This document shows, piece by piece, positions 14,589 to 23,108 of a stretch of DNA of 41,165 nt. Position numbers and translations under genes: made by a program. The notes under the pieces were generated by a model. It ran no database searches and was not told where the DNA came from. It was given only the letters and a program-made list of their open reading frames with translations. The DNA comes from a virus, in the IMG/VR virus record IMGVR_UViG_3300033145_000895, positions 1 through 41,165 of that record. One strand, 5' to 3'. How positions within the stretch are numbered: position 1 is the first letter of the stretch; each line of letters starts with the position of its first letter.

Positions 14589-15497
14589 CTACCACGATCT
14601 CAGGAGTTGGGCTACCCTGGAAAAGTTGTGTAGGTCAAATAGTGGACCGTAAGACCAATGGGCGGGATCGGCGGGCCGCCATAGCCTGACTGTGCTTTTC
14701 TCGCCCGTATCCTTCCCGTCAGCGTCGTACTTGGGCACCTCTTGCGTGGCGACCACGAACTTCTGACTGATCGTCTCCCACCTATCGGTGGACTTCCCGC
14801 CCCAGCCGGTGGGCGATGGAAACTGCGTAAAGCTGTTTGACGTTCCCGCCGGTCGCCATGCAGTCCATTTGCCAAGGAAAACATAATCAACCCAGGTCAG
14901 GCGATTGTCGAACTGTGATGGACGGGTAATCATGCCCGTTAATCGGAGGTGCCGGGGCTTCCCATAAGGGTCGAAATCAAACATCTTATTGGTGTTGACG
15001 CTACCAATATATTTCGCCATGCCTTCGATGTATCTCTGCCACGAATTCACGCAGGCCCGGACAACGAACGTTACCATCGTCTCGTAGTTAAGGCCGGTTC
15101 CATGTACGATCTTCCAAAGGGTCTGGCCTGTCGGGTCGCTTGGGTCGATGCCTTGTATCATCTGGCCGGTGCGGTCGGCATTGACTCGCCTTGAACGGTT
15201 TGCGGCGTTGGTAAGCAGTATCCCCCTTGGCGGGAACCGCTCCATATATTCGTTGTTCGTAAGCGTCCGGTACTGGACGACGATCTGGCCCCTGTCGCCG
15301 TACTCGTTCTTCTGCGTCGCGATGTCGATCGGGTAGGGCGCATACCGGGACCACCCGGTGTAACCGGACGCAACGCCACGCCACAGGACTGACCTGTACC
15401 CGGCGAGTTCGTTATTCGGCACCGAGTAGATTCGGGTAGCCGCGTAAGCATCCGGGCCAATCCGATGGTCTCTGGTTTTCAATAGCTTTAATCCCAT
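14589..15497 (-). CDS. Virion protein of unknown function (302 aa)
   Basis: AAGGCGAG precedes the ATG. The protein begins MGLKLLKTRDHRIGPDAYAA and is a mixed alpha/beta, aromatic-rich protein (WRGVASGYTGWSRYAPYP; FVVRACVNSWQRYIEGMAKY) without low-complexity sequence or membrane segments. It follows the head-tail genes and precedes the fibre-like proteins, so it may be a tail nozzle or hub component. I do not recognise the family. It has six bases to the next gene and is part of the same transcript. Confidence 0.6.
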   Translation of the reverse strand: MGLKLLKTRDHRIGPDAYAATRIYSVPNNELAGYRSVLWRGVASGYTGWSRYAPYPIDIATQKNEYGDRGQIVVQYRTLTNNEYMERFPPRGILLTNAANRSRRVNADRTGQMIQGIDPSDPTGQTLWKIVHGTGLNYETMVTFVVRACVNSWQRYIEGMAKYIGSVNTNKMFDFDPYGKPRHLRLTGMITRPSQFDNRLTWVDYVFLGKWTAWRPAGTSNSFTQFPSPTGWGGKSTDRWETISQKFVVATQEVPKYDADGKDTGEKSTVRLWRPADPAHWSYGPLFDLHNFSRVAQLLRSW

Positions 15498-15510
15498 ATC
15501 TCGCCTTGGG

Positions 15511-15813
15511 TTATGCCTCGATGTACCAGGCTCTGAAACGCACGGTAACGCGGGTTTCGGATGGAGTTACCCTATGGACTTGCGAGACTTGCACCGCTCG
15601 CGGAGTCGCATCGAGGAGGTCTCCGTTAACACCGTCCCCGCCGGCGCCGGTCCCTGTCGGCAGCGACTTGGTGCCTATGATATTGGTGATAGTGTCGCCC
15701 GGGTTCGGTTTTACTTCCGTTCCCACTGTGCCGCCGAACGTGATGATCCAGTCAACGTAATGCGGCGCGTTGTCTTCAACCCGTCTTGTCCCACGCAATT
15801 CTTTCCACGCCAC
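15511..15813 (-). CDS. Small structural protein, possible head-tail joining component (100 aa)
   Basis: It starts with GTG at 15813 behind TAGGAG. The sequence (MAWKELRGTRRVEDNAPHYV) is beta-rich (WIITFGGTVGTEV; VTVRFRAWYIEA). A small beta protein right after the connector gene is typical of joining or stopper proteins, but there is no recognisable family motif. It is part of the minus-strand virion operon. Confidence 0.6.
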   Translation of the reverse strand: MAWKELRGTRRVEDNAPHYVDWIITFGGTVGTEVKPNPGDTITNIIGTKSLPTGTGAGGDGVNGDLLDATPRAVQVSQVHRVTPSETRVTVRFRAWYIEA

Positions 15814-15824
15814 GGTAGTATCTC

Positions 15825-16070
15825 CTACGTTTCGACCTGGTGCTTGTAGCCGACCACTGAGACAATGCGAGCGCCGCCGCCCTTCGCCGGGGTGGACTTG
15901 GCGCTCACGATCTCATAATCACTGTCTTCCGGAAAAGCGTCACCCTCTTCCAAGCTGACATCGGACAGGGTCAGGTTTTCCAGTATTTGGTACCGGGCGA
16001 GCTTGAACTGCTCGTGCCCACGCTCGCTTACATCCAGCGACAGTAATTCCAAGTCTTTATTGCTTGCCAT
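15825..16070 (-). CDS. Small hypothetical virion-region protein (81 aa)
   Basis: It begins MASNKDLELLSLDVSERGHE four bases after the connector stop. It is acidic, with a strand-rich C-terminus (DYEIVSAKSTPAKGGGARIV; VVGYKHQVET). The family is not recognised. The tight packing between two structural genes supports its being real. Confidence 0.6.
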   Translation of the reverse strand: MASNKDLELLSLDVSERGHEQFKLARYQILENLTLSDVSLEEGDAFPEDSDYEIVSAKSTPAKGGGARIVSVVGYKHQVET

Positions 16071-16073
16071 CAG

Positions 16074-16913
16074 TTAGCTCGTCGGTGGGTAGTTGATCGC
16101 CTGAACATCGTCGTCCGCCTCTGGCAGCAGTAAGGCTATTTCCCGATGGTACGTTGCCAGGATGTCCCGATACTTGGGATGCTGAGTAAGGCTCAGGCCC
16201 TCTAGGTATTTCGCCATCACGCCGTTGTAAACCGCCTCCTGGAACTGATCGCCGTAAAGGATCGTTTCCTGGTCGGGGTGGTATCGCCAGTAGTGGATTG
16301 TCGCCCTGTACCCGGGGTCGATTACGCCATCCACCGTGGCGTCTGGAACAGCTTCGGAAACGACGATGCTGGTACTCGGTGAGCTGTAAGACGAAGAGGC
16401 GACGGTGTACGTCCCATCGTTGCCGGGCGAGCCGGTGATCTTGATACTGTCGGCTGCGACGAACCGCGATGCGTAACTGCCTTCAATCGTAAAGGTCTTG
16501 TTCCCTGTGTCCACGCCGGTTATCGAATAGGTCTTGGCAGTGTCCGGTATGGGGTCCAGGTAGAACGCCTTGCCACGCTTGGCGTACCTTCTCGGTTCTT
16601 CGTAACTTGCGGAGGTCTCGGACTCCCTCCTCCTGAGCCATTCGGGGTACTGTATCGAGTCCAGGGGCTTTCCTTCGTCGGTCCCGTCGAAGATTGTAAT
16701 GTAGTCCAGAATCCGGAAATTGGCGGGGTAGGCAATCGACGTATCGCCATTGAAGACGTTGACGATGACGGATGTATGCAGGTCCGGCCAGCGGGCGAAC
16801 TTGCTTATGTCGGACAAGGTCGAATAAATCTGGTCGGATATAGTGTCCGTATCTTCGTTCTTGTCCAGCCTCGCGTTCAGAGCAGCAACGATTTCATCCT
16901 CGGTTATCGCCAT
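16074..16913 (-). CDS. Head-tail connector/adaptor protein with inserted beta domain (279 aa)
   Basis: The N-terminal region (ITEDEIVAALNARLDKNEDT; IYSTLSDISKFARWPDLH) and the C-terminal helices (YRATIHYWRYHPDQETILYG; YNGVMAKYLEGLSLTQHPKY) fit phage adaptor proteins that bind below the portal, of the kind found with P22-type portals (gp4-like). Residues about 128-200 (TGVDTGNKTFTIEGSYASRF; ITGSPGNDGTYTVASSSYS) form a Ser/Thr/Gly-rich beta insertion that looks like a separate domain. The start lies 20 bases after the hairpin at 16933-16980. Confidence 0.7.
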   Translation of the reverse strand: MAITEDEIVAALNARLDKNEDTDTISDQIYSTLSDISKFARWPDLHTSVIVNVFNGDTSIAYPANFRILDYITIFDGTDEGKPLDSIQYPEWLRRRESETSASYEEPRRYAKRGKAFYLDPIPDTAKTYSITGVDTGNKTFTIEGSYASRFVAADSIKITGSPGNDGTYTVASSSYSSPSTSIVVSEAVPDATVDGVIDPGYRATIHYWRYHPDQETILYGDQFQEAVYNGVMAKYLEGLSLTQHPKYRDILATYHREIALLLPEADDDVQAINYPPTS

Positions 16914-16932
16914 GATTCATCTGCCTTAAACT

Positions 16933-16980
16933 GCATAGCGGAGCCGGGCTTCGGGAGGTCCCAACCCGACCCCGCTATGC
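16933..16980 (-). other. Long interrupted hairpin in the connector leader
   Basis: GCATAGCGG at 16933-16941 pairs with CCGCTATGC at 16972-16980, and the interior adds CGGG/CCCG and GGG/CCC pairings. The 48-base element sits 20 bases upstream of the connector start. It could stabilise the 5' end of a processed message or attenuate expression. It has no U-tract after it. Confidence 0.6.
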
Positions 16981-16993
16981 GCCTAACAAACGA

Positions 16994-17013
16994 ATCCCGA
17001 TATACATCGGGAT
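16994..17013 (-). terminator. Terminator-like hairpin after the secreted protein gene
   Basis: ATCCCGAT at 16994-17001 pairs perfectly with ATCGGGAT at 17006-17013 around a four-base loop, ten bases beyond the stop of the gene at 17024. On the minus strand it is followed by TCGTTTGTT, an imperfect U-tract. Partial termination is likely. Confidence 0.5.
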
Positions 17014-17023
17014 CGTCCCGGAT

Positions 17024-18430
17024 TTATTCAGTACCCCAAGTCCCATTCTTGGACAGGGTAACCCATCTTGTGGCGTCGATAGCAAGCAGCGTGATGTTCT
17101 GACCGAGCGCGTCTGTTACGCTCTCGATATAGTTGCCGTTCGTAGCGCCATCGATGTTGTCGCCTACCTGGCAGTCGATAATGACGTCATCGCCTCCGGT
17201 AAGAGAGTTGTCCACAAAATGGAAAATCAACCCGGCGGCAGCATCGGGGAGCGTATGCGTCTGCGTGCCCGTGTAGTCGGACACTAACACCTTTCCGCTC
17301 TCGGCGGCGGTTAATTCGTTGGTTTCCGTCGCAACCACCTCCACCGTCAAGAGGCCATTCGATACTGCCGCACCACCAAGGCTGTACGTGCCGGTAACGG
17401 CAAGCGTCAGGTCGCCGGCGGCGGTGAGGGTCATATCGTCCGCCGCATCAAGCTCGATGTCGCCGTTGCTGCTGCCGTCTGCGTGCACAAGTATTCCGCC
17501 ATCGGTCGTTTCGAGTATCAGGGCATCGCCCGCGACGGTCGTCGTGCAATCAATCTTGAAGGCGTCGTCGTCGTCTTCCTGAAACTCGATTTTTATGTCG
17601 TCGGCAGTTCCGAACGTAAGAAAGTCATCGTCGGAAATCCGAAGATCGACGCCAACGAAGTGCATCAGATCAGCGCTCGCATCGATGGTGATAATGCTGG
17701 ACGCGGTCTTGGTGTACCACAGCAAGTCGGCGGTATGGTTAGCGTCGCCGATCCCAAGAATGCTTGCGTCGTCTGTGGTAACCGGGATGAAATCCAGCCT
17801 CTTGGCGGCGTCGCAGTCAATCGTCCAATCCAGACCGGTTCCGAAGATTATGTCGCTGTCGTCGTCAAAATGAATGTCGGCATCGACGAACTCAAGCTGA
17901 TCATCGGAATAGTCCCATGTCACGGTATTCGACGCCGTATCGCCGAAAAGCAGGAAATCGACACCAGTGCCATCTACGCCGAGCGTCATGGTTCCGGTCC
18001 ACGTGGAGGCCACACCGGTCACAGTGCCGGTATAGGTCGCTGCGGAAGTTACGACCGCCCAGTTGGTGGCCAGCATGATCCGGTGGTCCATAGGCGTAAC
18101 TGTCAACACCTTGACCGCGTTCTCGTTGTCATCGTGCGTTACGATGATGTCGCACGTCCCGTACTCATACCAGAAGTCGATCTGGCCGGTTTCGATGCTT
18201 GTCAGTTCATCTGTAACCGCCGTATCGCCGGTGGCGTCCGTGTAAACGGTCGCAGCCGAGCTTCCGGCAATGTAAACAACACTGCTTGTGGCGTCAGTAA
18301 CCTTCTGGCCGAACTCGTCCACGATGGTCAGTGAGTAGTGCTTTAAGGCCGCTTCGGCCCCGCCAGCGCCGGATGCGACGGTAGCGAAGGCGAAGATGAC
18401 CATGCACCCTATTGCTAAGAGCTTCTTCAT
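17024..18430 (-). CDS. Secreted beta-rich protein with Sec signal peptide, in the capsid cluster (468 aa)
   Basis: The ATG at 18430 follows AAGGAGA and begins MKKLLAIGCMVIFAFATVAS, a clear signal peptide with cleavage probably near AEA-A (residues 26-30). The mature protein is very acidic, Asp/Thr/Gly-rich and strand-rich, with many short repeats around VDADIHFDDDSDIIFGTG and ISDDDFLTFGTADDI. The C-terminal region (TLPDAAAGLIFHFVDNSL; TRWVTLSKNGTWGTE) resembles ends of phage fibre proteins. It sits directly after the major capsid gene, separated by a terminator-like hairpin. A signal peptide on a virion gene is unusual. It may be a fibre exported to the cell surface. Confidence 0.7.
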   Translation of the reverse strand: MKKLLAIGCMVIFAFATVASGAGGAEAALKHYSLTIVDEFGQKVTDATSSVVYIAGSSAATVYTDATGDTAVTDELTSIETGQIDFWYEYGTCDIIVTHDDNENAVKVLTVTPMDHRIMLATNWAVVTSAATYTGTVTGVASTWTGTMTLGVDGTGVDFLLFGDTASNTVTWDYSDDQLEFVDADIHFDDDSDIIFGTGLDWTIDCDAAKRLDFIPVTTDDASILGIGDANHTADLLWYTKTASSIITIDASADLMHFVGVDLRISDDDFLTFGTADDIKIEFQEDDDDAFKIDCTTTVAGDALILETTDGGILVHADGSSNGDIELDAADDMTLTAAGDLTLAVTGTYSLGGAAVSNGLLTVEVVATETNELTAAESGKVLVSDYTGTQTHTLPDAAAGLIFHFVDNSLTGGDDVIIDCQVGDNIDGATNGNYIESVTDALGQNITLLAIDATRWVTLSKNGTWGTE

Positions 18431-18462
18431 CTCTGAATCTCCTTGTAAAACATACTTCTCTG

Positions 18463-18499
18463 TCAAAAACCTTGAAGCCAGCCAGCTACGCTAACTGGC
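18463..18499 (-). terminator. Terminator-like hairpin after the major capsid gene
   Basis: On the minus strand GCCAGTTAGC (18499-18490) pairs with GCTGGCTGGC (18486-18477) through a three-base loop, including two G-U pairs, and TTTTT follows after eight bases (18469-18465). It lies two bases past the capsid stop. The G-U pairs show that the structure is designed for minus-strand RNA. Confidence 0.55.
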
Positions 18500-18501
18500 C
18501 T

Positions 18502-19623
18502 TTAGTCCGCCGCGATCTGCGTGTCCACGGCCATCACGCCGTAGTCCACAGAGTTGAACACCGGCTTTGCCGCAGACATCATCACACCTGTTGCGATGCC
18601 CCAGCGGTCGCCGTACTGGAAATCTTTGAGCCGGTAGTACGGCAGTTGCCCATAAGCCTGGATACCGGCCTGAGCACCACAGAACAGCGACCTGGCAGCA
18701 TAGACGCCGCTCGCCAAGTCGTCGCCGCTCTCGAAATACTCGCTCGGCGTGGAGCCACCCGCACCCAAACGGGTAACAATCTTTTCCCATTCGTGGATGA
18801 TCACACCATCCCAGGCACCCAGAGCGCCCGTGAAGATGGGGTTTTTGCTGCCGCGAACATTGGCGTTCGATTGGATGTCTTTCCATTCCGCAGAAGCCTT
18901 GAGGCTCTTGGCCTGCAACGGATGGATTATCTGCACGAACCACGGCTTACCATCGACCATGATCGGACGCATAACCGGCTCTGCAAGCAGGGCGGCCCGC
19001 TTGACGGCCTCGATGACCCGCGGGCCGAAATACTCATCGGTCTCGCCGTTAGTCAAAGAAGCGTCAGTTGTGTCGCCAAATGAGGTGCCGGCAACATCTG
19101 CCACGGATTGCCCACCAACCCACTTCCTGCTCGGCGTAACGGCGGAAATATTACCGTCGGTGGTAGCCAGGCCCGATAGGGCGTACAGCGTGTAGAGGTC
19201 GATCTTGTGGGCAAGCCACTCGCCCAGGGCATCTTTCGCCTGCATCTTCGCATTGAAGATCACCCTTTTGTCCGAGAGCGTGCCTTGAGACTGAACGGCG
19301 TGGCGAATCTTGAAAAGCTCCGTACTGAAATCGTAGAAGCTCAGGGCTTCCTCGTTGCCTTCCAAGTCGTCATCGCCGGCCACGCCTTCGCCCGTCAATG
19401 GAGCGCGCATGCCGAATGTAACCTTGTCGCCCTTGCCCTTGGTGAAGTCGGTCTTCAACTGAATCATGGCATTGGGGCTGGTGGAAATGTCCACGCCTTT
19501 TTGAGGGACGTTCTTCCCAATGAACTTCGAGAAAAATGCCCTGAAGCGCATATATTGGAACATCACGGCAGACCACTTCTCCACGCGGAGAGCATGGCTT
19601 GTGCTGAATTCTGTTAAAGCCAT
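18502..19623 (-). CDS. Major capsid protein, N4-gp56 family
   Basis: TTAGGAG precedes the ATG. The 373-residue protein matches the N4-gp56 family of HK97-fold major capsid proteins: the early region with KGKGDKVTFGMRAPLTGEGV and LEGNEEALSFYDFSTELFKI, the conserved helix KMQAKDALGEWLAHKIDLYT, and a later segment with WVQIIHPLQAKSLK and GVIIHEWEKIVTR. It builds the icosahedral shell together with the upstream scaffold-like protein. Order portal, scaffold, capsid is normal for short-tailed phages. A second, unrelated capsid family gene is at 32983-34143. Confidence 0.93.
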   Translation of the reverse strand: MALTEFSTSHALRVEKWSAVMFQYMRFRAFFSKFIGKNVPQKGVDISTSPNAMIQLKTDFTKGKGDKVTFGMRAPLTGEGVAGDDDLEGNEEALSFYDFSTELFKIRHAVQSQGTLSDKRVIFNAKMQAKDALGEWLAHKIDLYTLYALSGLATTDGNISAVTPSRKWVGGQSVADVAGTSFGDTTDASLTNGETDEYFGPRVIEAVKRAALLAEPVMRPIMVDGKPWFVQIIHPLQAKSLKASAEWKDIQSNANVRGSKNPIFTGALGAWDGVIIHEWEKIVTRLGAGGSTPSEYFESGDDLASGVYAARSLFCGAQAGIQAYGQLPYYRLKDFQYGDRWGIATGVMMSAAKPVFNSVDYGVMAVDTQIAAD

Positions 19624-19638
19624 TTCGATACTCCTAAA

Positions 19639-20397
19639 TTACTCAAGTTCTTCCTTTTCAATTTGCGCAAGCAAGTCGTCCTCGGATGTGTCAAGGAGTT
19701 TGCTGATCTCGCTTGCCTCGGTTTGGCCGACGGGTTTCCCGCCGGACCCTTTGGGGATTCCCCCGGTTTTGAGCGTGTCTAGGAAACTTGCATTTTGAGC
19801 GGCAGATGCGCGCTTTTTGATGTCGGGCACAAGGGCAACCGACAGGTCGTACAGCTCTTGGGCGGAATCGCGAGATGCCCGTGCCGCCGCGTACAGGGCT
19901 GGCCTGTTCTTTGCAAGCCACCTGCTGCCTTCGGCAAGGACCGTGTTGGCGTCCATGCCCTTGGCGACCTTCTCAGTGGGGTAGTTCTCCCTGAGCCGCG
20001 CAAAGGACTCGTTCTCTTGTTCCACACGCCTTGCGCGCTCTTTGTCGGCCTCTTCCTTTTTGCGGGCTTCTTCCCGTTTCGCGAGCAGGGCATCTACTTC
20101 CCTGCGAGTCATCATCTCGTCGGGGTCGGCGTCTTCGGCTTTGGTTGCAGCAGCCGTCTCTTGTTGGTCAACGGCAGCTTCCAAAGCCGCCTTTGCGTCG
20201 GCCAGTTCCCGATTGTCGTCCCGCTGCTCTTGCAACTCGCGCAAGGTCCCCTTGAAGGCCGGTGTTTGCGAAGCGACCTCATGTGGAATCTGCTCCGGAT
20301 CGACCTGAGACCAGTCGATTTTTGGCTTCTCGTCCTGGCCCGTCTGTCCAGTTTCCGTTCCCATCTCATCCTCTGTCTTCTCATCCGCGCTCATCAT
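19639..20397 (-). CDS. Scaffolding-type protein (252 aa)
   Basis: AAGGAGA stands before two in-frame ATGs. The acidic, Glu/Asp/Gln-rich protein starts MMSADEKTEDEMGTETGQTG. It has a long charged helical region at about 60-145 (ALLAKREEARKKEEADKERA) predicted to be coiled coil, and a helical C-terminus (SKLLDTSEDDLLAQIEKEEL). Composition, length and position right before the major capsid gene are those of phage scaffolding proteins, which guide shell assembly and are then released. No protease motif is seen. Confidence 0.8.
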   Translation of the reverse strand: MMSADEKTEDEMGTETGQTGQDEKPKIDWSQVDPEQIPHEVASQTPAFKGTLRELQEQRDDNRELADAKAALEAAVDQQETAAATKAEDADPDEMMTRREVDALLAKREEARKKEEADKERARRVEQENESFARLRENYPTEKVAKGMDANTVLAEGSRWLAKNRPALYAAARASRDSAQELYDLSVALVPDIKKRASAAQNASFLDTLKTGGIPKGSGGKPVGQTEASEISKLLDTSEDDLLAQIEKEELE

Positions 20398-20520
20398 GCT
20401 TCTCCTTCTTTGCTGCCGGGTCAGGAGAGACCCGAAACTGCCTCAAAAGCCCTTGGCAGTAGGGATTCAGCCCCGCTCTTTGCCCCGGCGGGGATGGGGC
20501 AACGCCAACATGGCGCAATG

Positions 20521-20572
20521 AAAAAGCCCTGCGATCCGCCGGTTCAGGCGGGTCAACAGGGCTTTGGTTTTT
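20521..20572 (-). terminator. Bidirectional intrinsic terminator between portal and scaffold units
   Basis: AAAGCCCTG at 20523-20531 pairs with CAGGGCTTT at 20557-20565, and the inner CCGCC at 20536-20540 pairs with GGCGG at 20547-20551. On the minus strand it is followed by TTTTTC, and on the plus strand by GGTTTTT. It lies in the 211-base gap before the scaffold gene and should reduce read-through from packaging genes, so the capsid unit probably has its own promoter or an antitermination step. Confidence 0.75.
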
Positions 20573-20608
20573 CCAATCGTCCCTTGAAGCTATTTAATTT
20601 CTAAAGAG

Positions 20609-20788
20609 CTACGCCAGCTTCTCACCGGGGAACATCACGCTCTCTTCGATGTTCGCATTGACAGGCTCGCCGCCATGAAAATTGACCCGTATCGAGCCGT
20701 AGAAGTCGGGATTTTTCGTCAAAGTTTCCCTTGCCACTTCGCACACCTTTGCAATCGCTTCCAGTATTTTCGCCTTTTGATCCATCAT
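20609..20788 (-). CDS. Small protein coupled to the portal gene (59 aa)
   Basis: The ATGATG at 20788 overlaps the portal TGA, which fixes the start. The protein reads MMDQKAKILEAIAKVCEVAR and then a short strand-rich part (FYGSIRVNFHGGEPVNANIE). Its function is unknown. Position between portal and scaffold suggests an assembly or accessory role. The terminator at 20521 follows directly. Confidence 0.6.
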   Translation of the reverse strand: MMDQKAKILEAIAKVCEVARETLTKNPDFYGSIRVNFHGGEPVNANIEESVMFPGEKLA

Positions 20789-22590
20789 TGGGCGCCCGCC
20801 GGTTGCGGTTGTTGCGTCTGGCCGGCAGCGGCAGCCTGCGTCGCCGCCAACCGTTTCAGGAAGGCGATAATCTCTTCCTTGTTCGGCACGTCGGAAAGCT
20901 CCATAATCATTTCGGGCGGAATCGGGATTCCCAGCCGGACACATTCAAGCATCTGCTCGAAGTTGGCGAGCCTTATTGTTGGCAGGTTCGGCGACTGAGA
21001 AACCTTGACGCCGTACCGCCCCTGTTTCCAACTTCGCATCGGCGACAGGTCGATGGTCTGCTCGCCCGTAACCTCGTCAACCTGCATGAACCCTTTCAGG
21101 TGCGATTCCTCCACAACGGCCACGATTTCCTCGTCGGAGTAAACCTCCGAGTCCCGGATGACCTCCCAGAGGAACAGGCCGAGCTGCCTTTGTGTCCGGC
21201 GGAAGTTGTCGAAGATGATTTCGGATACCGTCAAGCCCGCCGTCTGGCGGATCAGCCTGGCCCTGCCGGACTCCGTCTGCTCCGGCTTCGTTCCCATCAT
21301 GTCGGGATTCACGCCGGAAATGTCCTTTATGTCCTTGGCCCCCTGCTGCGAAAGCAGGAAATGCCCCTGGTCCAGCGGCGGAGGGTCCATCCGTTCTATC
21401 TTTCCGCCAGCCTTGGATTCGTCAAGTATCACACCGGGTTTGGAACCAAACTTGGCAAGTTGCTTGTCGTAGTCGCCCATGACCTTCGCAACCTTGATGC
21501 CCGAATTGACCGACTGGTTCAGGTTGTGAAGCACCTGCGAGCGGTTCTTGTTGATCTCCTTCTGCGGGTCCAGCAGGTTATCGACAACGCCCATGATATA
21601 GCCATCCACCCAGTAGGGGCAGAAGCGAAAGAACGGGAAAAGCGCGATGTTGCCCAACGGGTTTTCGACGTGCTCCAGGACCATATCGCCCACGGCAACG
21701 ACCTTGTGCATGACCGGTGCCGGCCGCTCGACGACTCGCCACTCGCCCGATGTCAACAGGTCCGGGCGCTGCTCGTACAGCCTCTTCGCCTGGGTCTTTT
21801 TCAATCGGCGGATTTTCAGAGTCGGCACATGAACCAGAAAAACACAATTTTCCCACTCTTTGTACCAGCACTCTTTGATCAGGTAATGCGTTTTCGCCCG
21901 GGCAGCATCTTCATCGAAACCACCCTGGCCCAGCTCGCCGTAATCATCCTCCGTCGGATACTGCGAATACTTCTCAGAGGCCCATTCCGCCGAAGATGTA
22001 GCCTCCGACAGCAGCCCCTTCTTCTTCGGGTACTGCAACTCCACCTGGTGCTGGTTCCACCAATACCGCTTGAAAACATACGCGCCCTTGTTCAGGTCGT
22101 AGTCTTTATTGTTCTGGTCCTCCAGGATGTCGAATGGGCTTTCTTTGTTGACGACCAGGTCGCCGTTGATCGGATCGACGGTAAACTCCTGGTCTGCACC
22201 GACCCACCCCTTGCCGCCGATAAGCCCATCATGGAAGGCGTCAGATAGGGCGTACACGCCATCGCAGGTGTCCATCGTATGCTTGATAAGCTGCGTGCCT
22301 ATCGACGCGACAAGGACCGTTCCTCGCCTGCGGGGGTACAGGCGTATGTCGCTGCGGTTCTGCCGCTGGTATCCGGAGAGCATGTTGATCACCGGGAACA
22401 CATGGTTGATCGTCAGGGCTGGTCGGCCTTCGCGCACGAGTATTTCAATGACCGCCGGGTCCCACTGCTGGATTCCGGTGTAGAATCGGTACGCCTCCTT
22501 GGCGCGCTGTTCCCATTCGGCATTCACGTCAGCAGCGGCGTTATGCCACCCTTTGAGCTTGTCGATCAGCTTGGTCTCGGATTCAGGCAT
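20785..22590 (-). CDS. Portal protein, P22-type
   Basis: This 601-residue protein begins MPESETKLIDKLKGWHNAAA. The N-terminal region (EQRAKEAYRFYTGIQQWDPA; REGRPALTINHVFPVINMLS; GYQRQNRSDIRLYPRR) is diagnostic of P22-type portals, which form the dodecameric channel for DNA entry and exit. The central part has the clip/stem helices (LLDPQKEINKNRSQVLHNLN), and the C-terminus is a Gln/Ala-rich tail (AATQAAAAGQTQQPQPAG). It lies between the large terminase and the scaffold as expected. It overlaps the previous gene by eight bases. Confidence 0.9.
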   Translation of the reverse strand: MPESETKLIDKLKGWHNAAADVNAEWEQRAKEAYRFYTGIQQWDPAVIEILVREGRPALTINHVFPVINMLSGYQRQNRSDIRLYPRRRGTVLVASIGTQLIKHTMDTCDGVYALSDAFHDGLIGGKGWVGADQEFTVDPINGDLVVNKESPFDILEDQNNKDYDLNKGAYVFKRYWWNQHQVELQYPKKKGLLSEATSSAEWASEKYSQYPTEDDYGELGQGGFDEDAARAKTHYLIKECWYKEWENCVFLVHVPTLKIRRLKKTQAKRLYEQRPDLLTSGEWRVVERPAPVMHKVVAVGDMVLEHVENPLGNIALFPFFRFCPYWVDGYIMGVVDNLLDPQKEINKNRSQVLHNLNQSVNSGIKVAKVMGDYDKQLAKFGSKPGVILDESKAGGKIERMDPPPLDQGHFLLSQQGAKDIKDISGVNPDMMGTKPEQTESGRARLIRQTAGLTVSEIIFDNFRRTQRQLGLFLWEVIRDSEVYSDEEIVAVVEESHLKGFMQVDEVTGEQTIDLSPMRSWKQGRYGVKVSQSPNLPTIRLANFEQMLECVRLGIPIPPEMIMELSDVPNKEEIIAFLKRLAATQAAAAGQTQQPQPAGAQ

Positions 22591-22771
22591 GGCCTGCTAT
22601 CGCCTTATCAAGGTCCGATTCAGATGTCTTGCCCCGCATCTTCTGGTAGAGGGACATGACAAGCCGCCAGTATCGCTTGCCCTTGGCATCGGGATACTGC
22701 TTCCGCACGGCAAGTTTCGCCCGCTTCCACGCTCGTTCATCAGATTTTGACTTAACCGCGCTTACCGGCAT
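22583..22771 (-). CDS. Small basic helical protein (62 aa)
   Basis: The sequence MPVSAVKSKSDERAWKRAKL continues with VRKQYPDAKGKRYWRLVMSL. A predominantly basic helix-rich protein of this type often lies beside portal genes in phages. Its function is unknown. GAGGGCG precedes the ATG, and the stop lies within the portal start, so the two are probably co-translated. Confidence 0.6.
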   Translation of the reverse strand: MPVSAVKSKSDERAWKRAKLAVRKQYPDAKGKRYWRLVMSLYQKMRGKTSESDLDKAIAGHA

Positions 22772-22783
22772 CGTCGCCCTCTT

Positions 22784-23086
22784 CTATCCGGGTATGATTC
22801 GCTTCACCAAGCGGCCACCCAGGTCGATAAGCACTTCCTTGCCTCTCTTGGGCTTGGACGGCGGTTTCGGCTCAGGTGGGGCGTCCGCCGGCGGGAAGTC
22901 TTCTGCCTCTCCCTGAACCGGAAGCGGCGCCGGCGGTGCTTCCGGCGGCACACCTTCATCGAGCCGTATCAACGCCCGCAGCCGGTGTAAATCATCCGCC
23001 GCAGCGCTCTTCCTGACATTCCCCGCCTTGGTCAGGCACTTCGCCTTGAGCACTTCCAATTCTTTCTTCTCTGCCTCGTTCAACAT
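22784..23086 (-). CDS. Small protein with coiled-coil start and Pro-rich middle (100 aa)
   Basis: The ATG at 23086 with AAAGGAAC upstream is preferred over an extension to 23188 inside the terminase gene. The N-terminus (LNEAEKKELEVLKAKCLTKA) is helical, residues about 45-80 are Pro/Ala-rich, and the end is KRGKEVLIDLGGRLVKRIIP. The family is not recognised. It sits between large terminase and portal in the packaging block. Confidence 0.6.
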   Translation of the reverse strand: MLNEAEKKELEVLKAKCLTKAGNVRKSAAADDLHRLRALIRLDEGVPPEAPPAPLPVQGEAEDFPPADAPPEPKPPSKPKRGKEVLIDLGGRLVKRIIPG

Positions 23087-23108
23087 CGCTCGGTTCCTTT
23101 CGTTAAGG

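Noticed and set aside
17483-18334. 283-codon plus-strand frame
   Set aside because: It is a mirror of the repetitive secreted protein gene, whose signal peptide and ribosome binding site support the minus strand.
20731-22248. 505-codon open frame on the plus strand
   Set aside because: It lies antisense to the portal gene, whose family is clear. It has no ribosome binding site and an Arg/Leu/Val-rich shadow composition.
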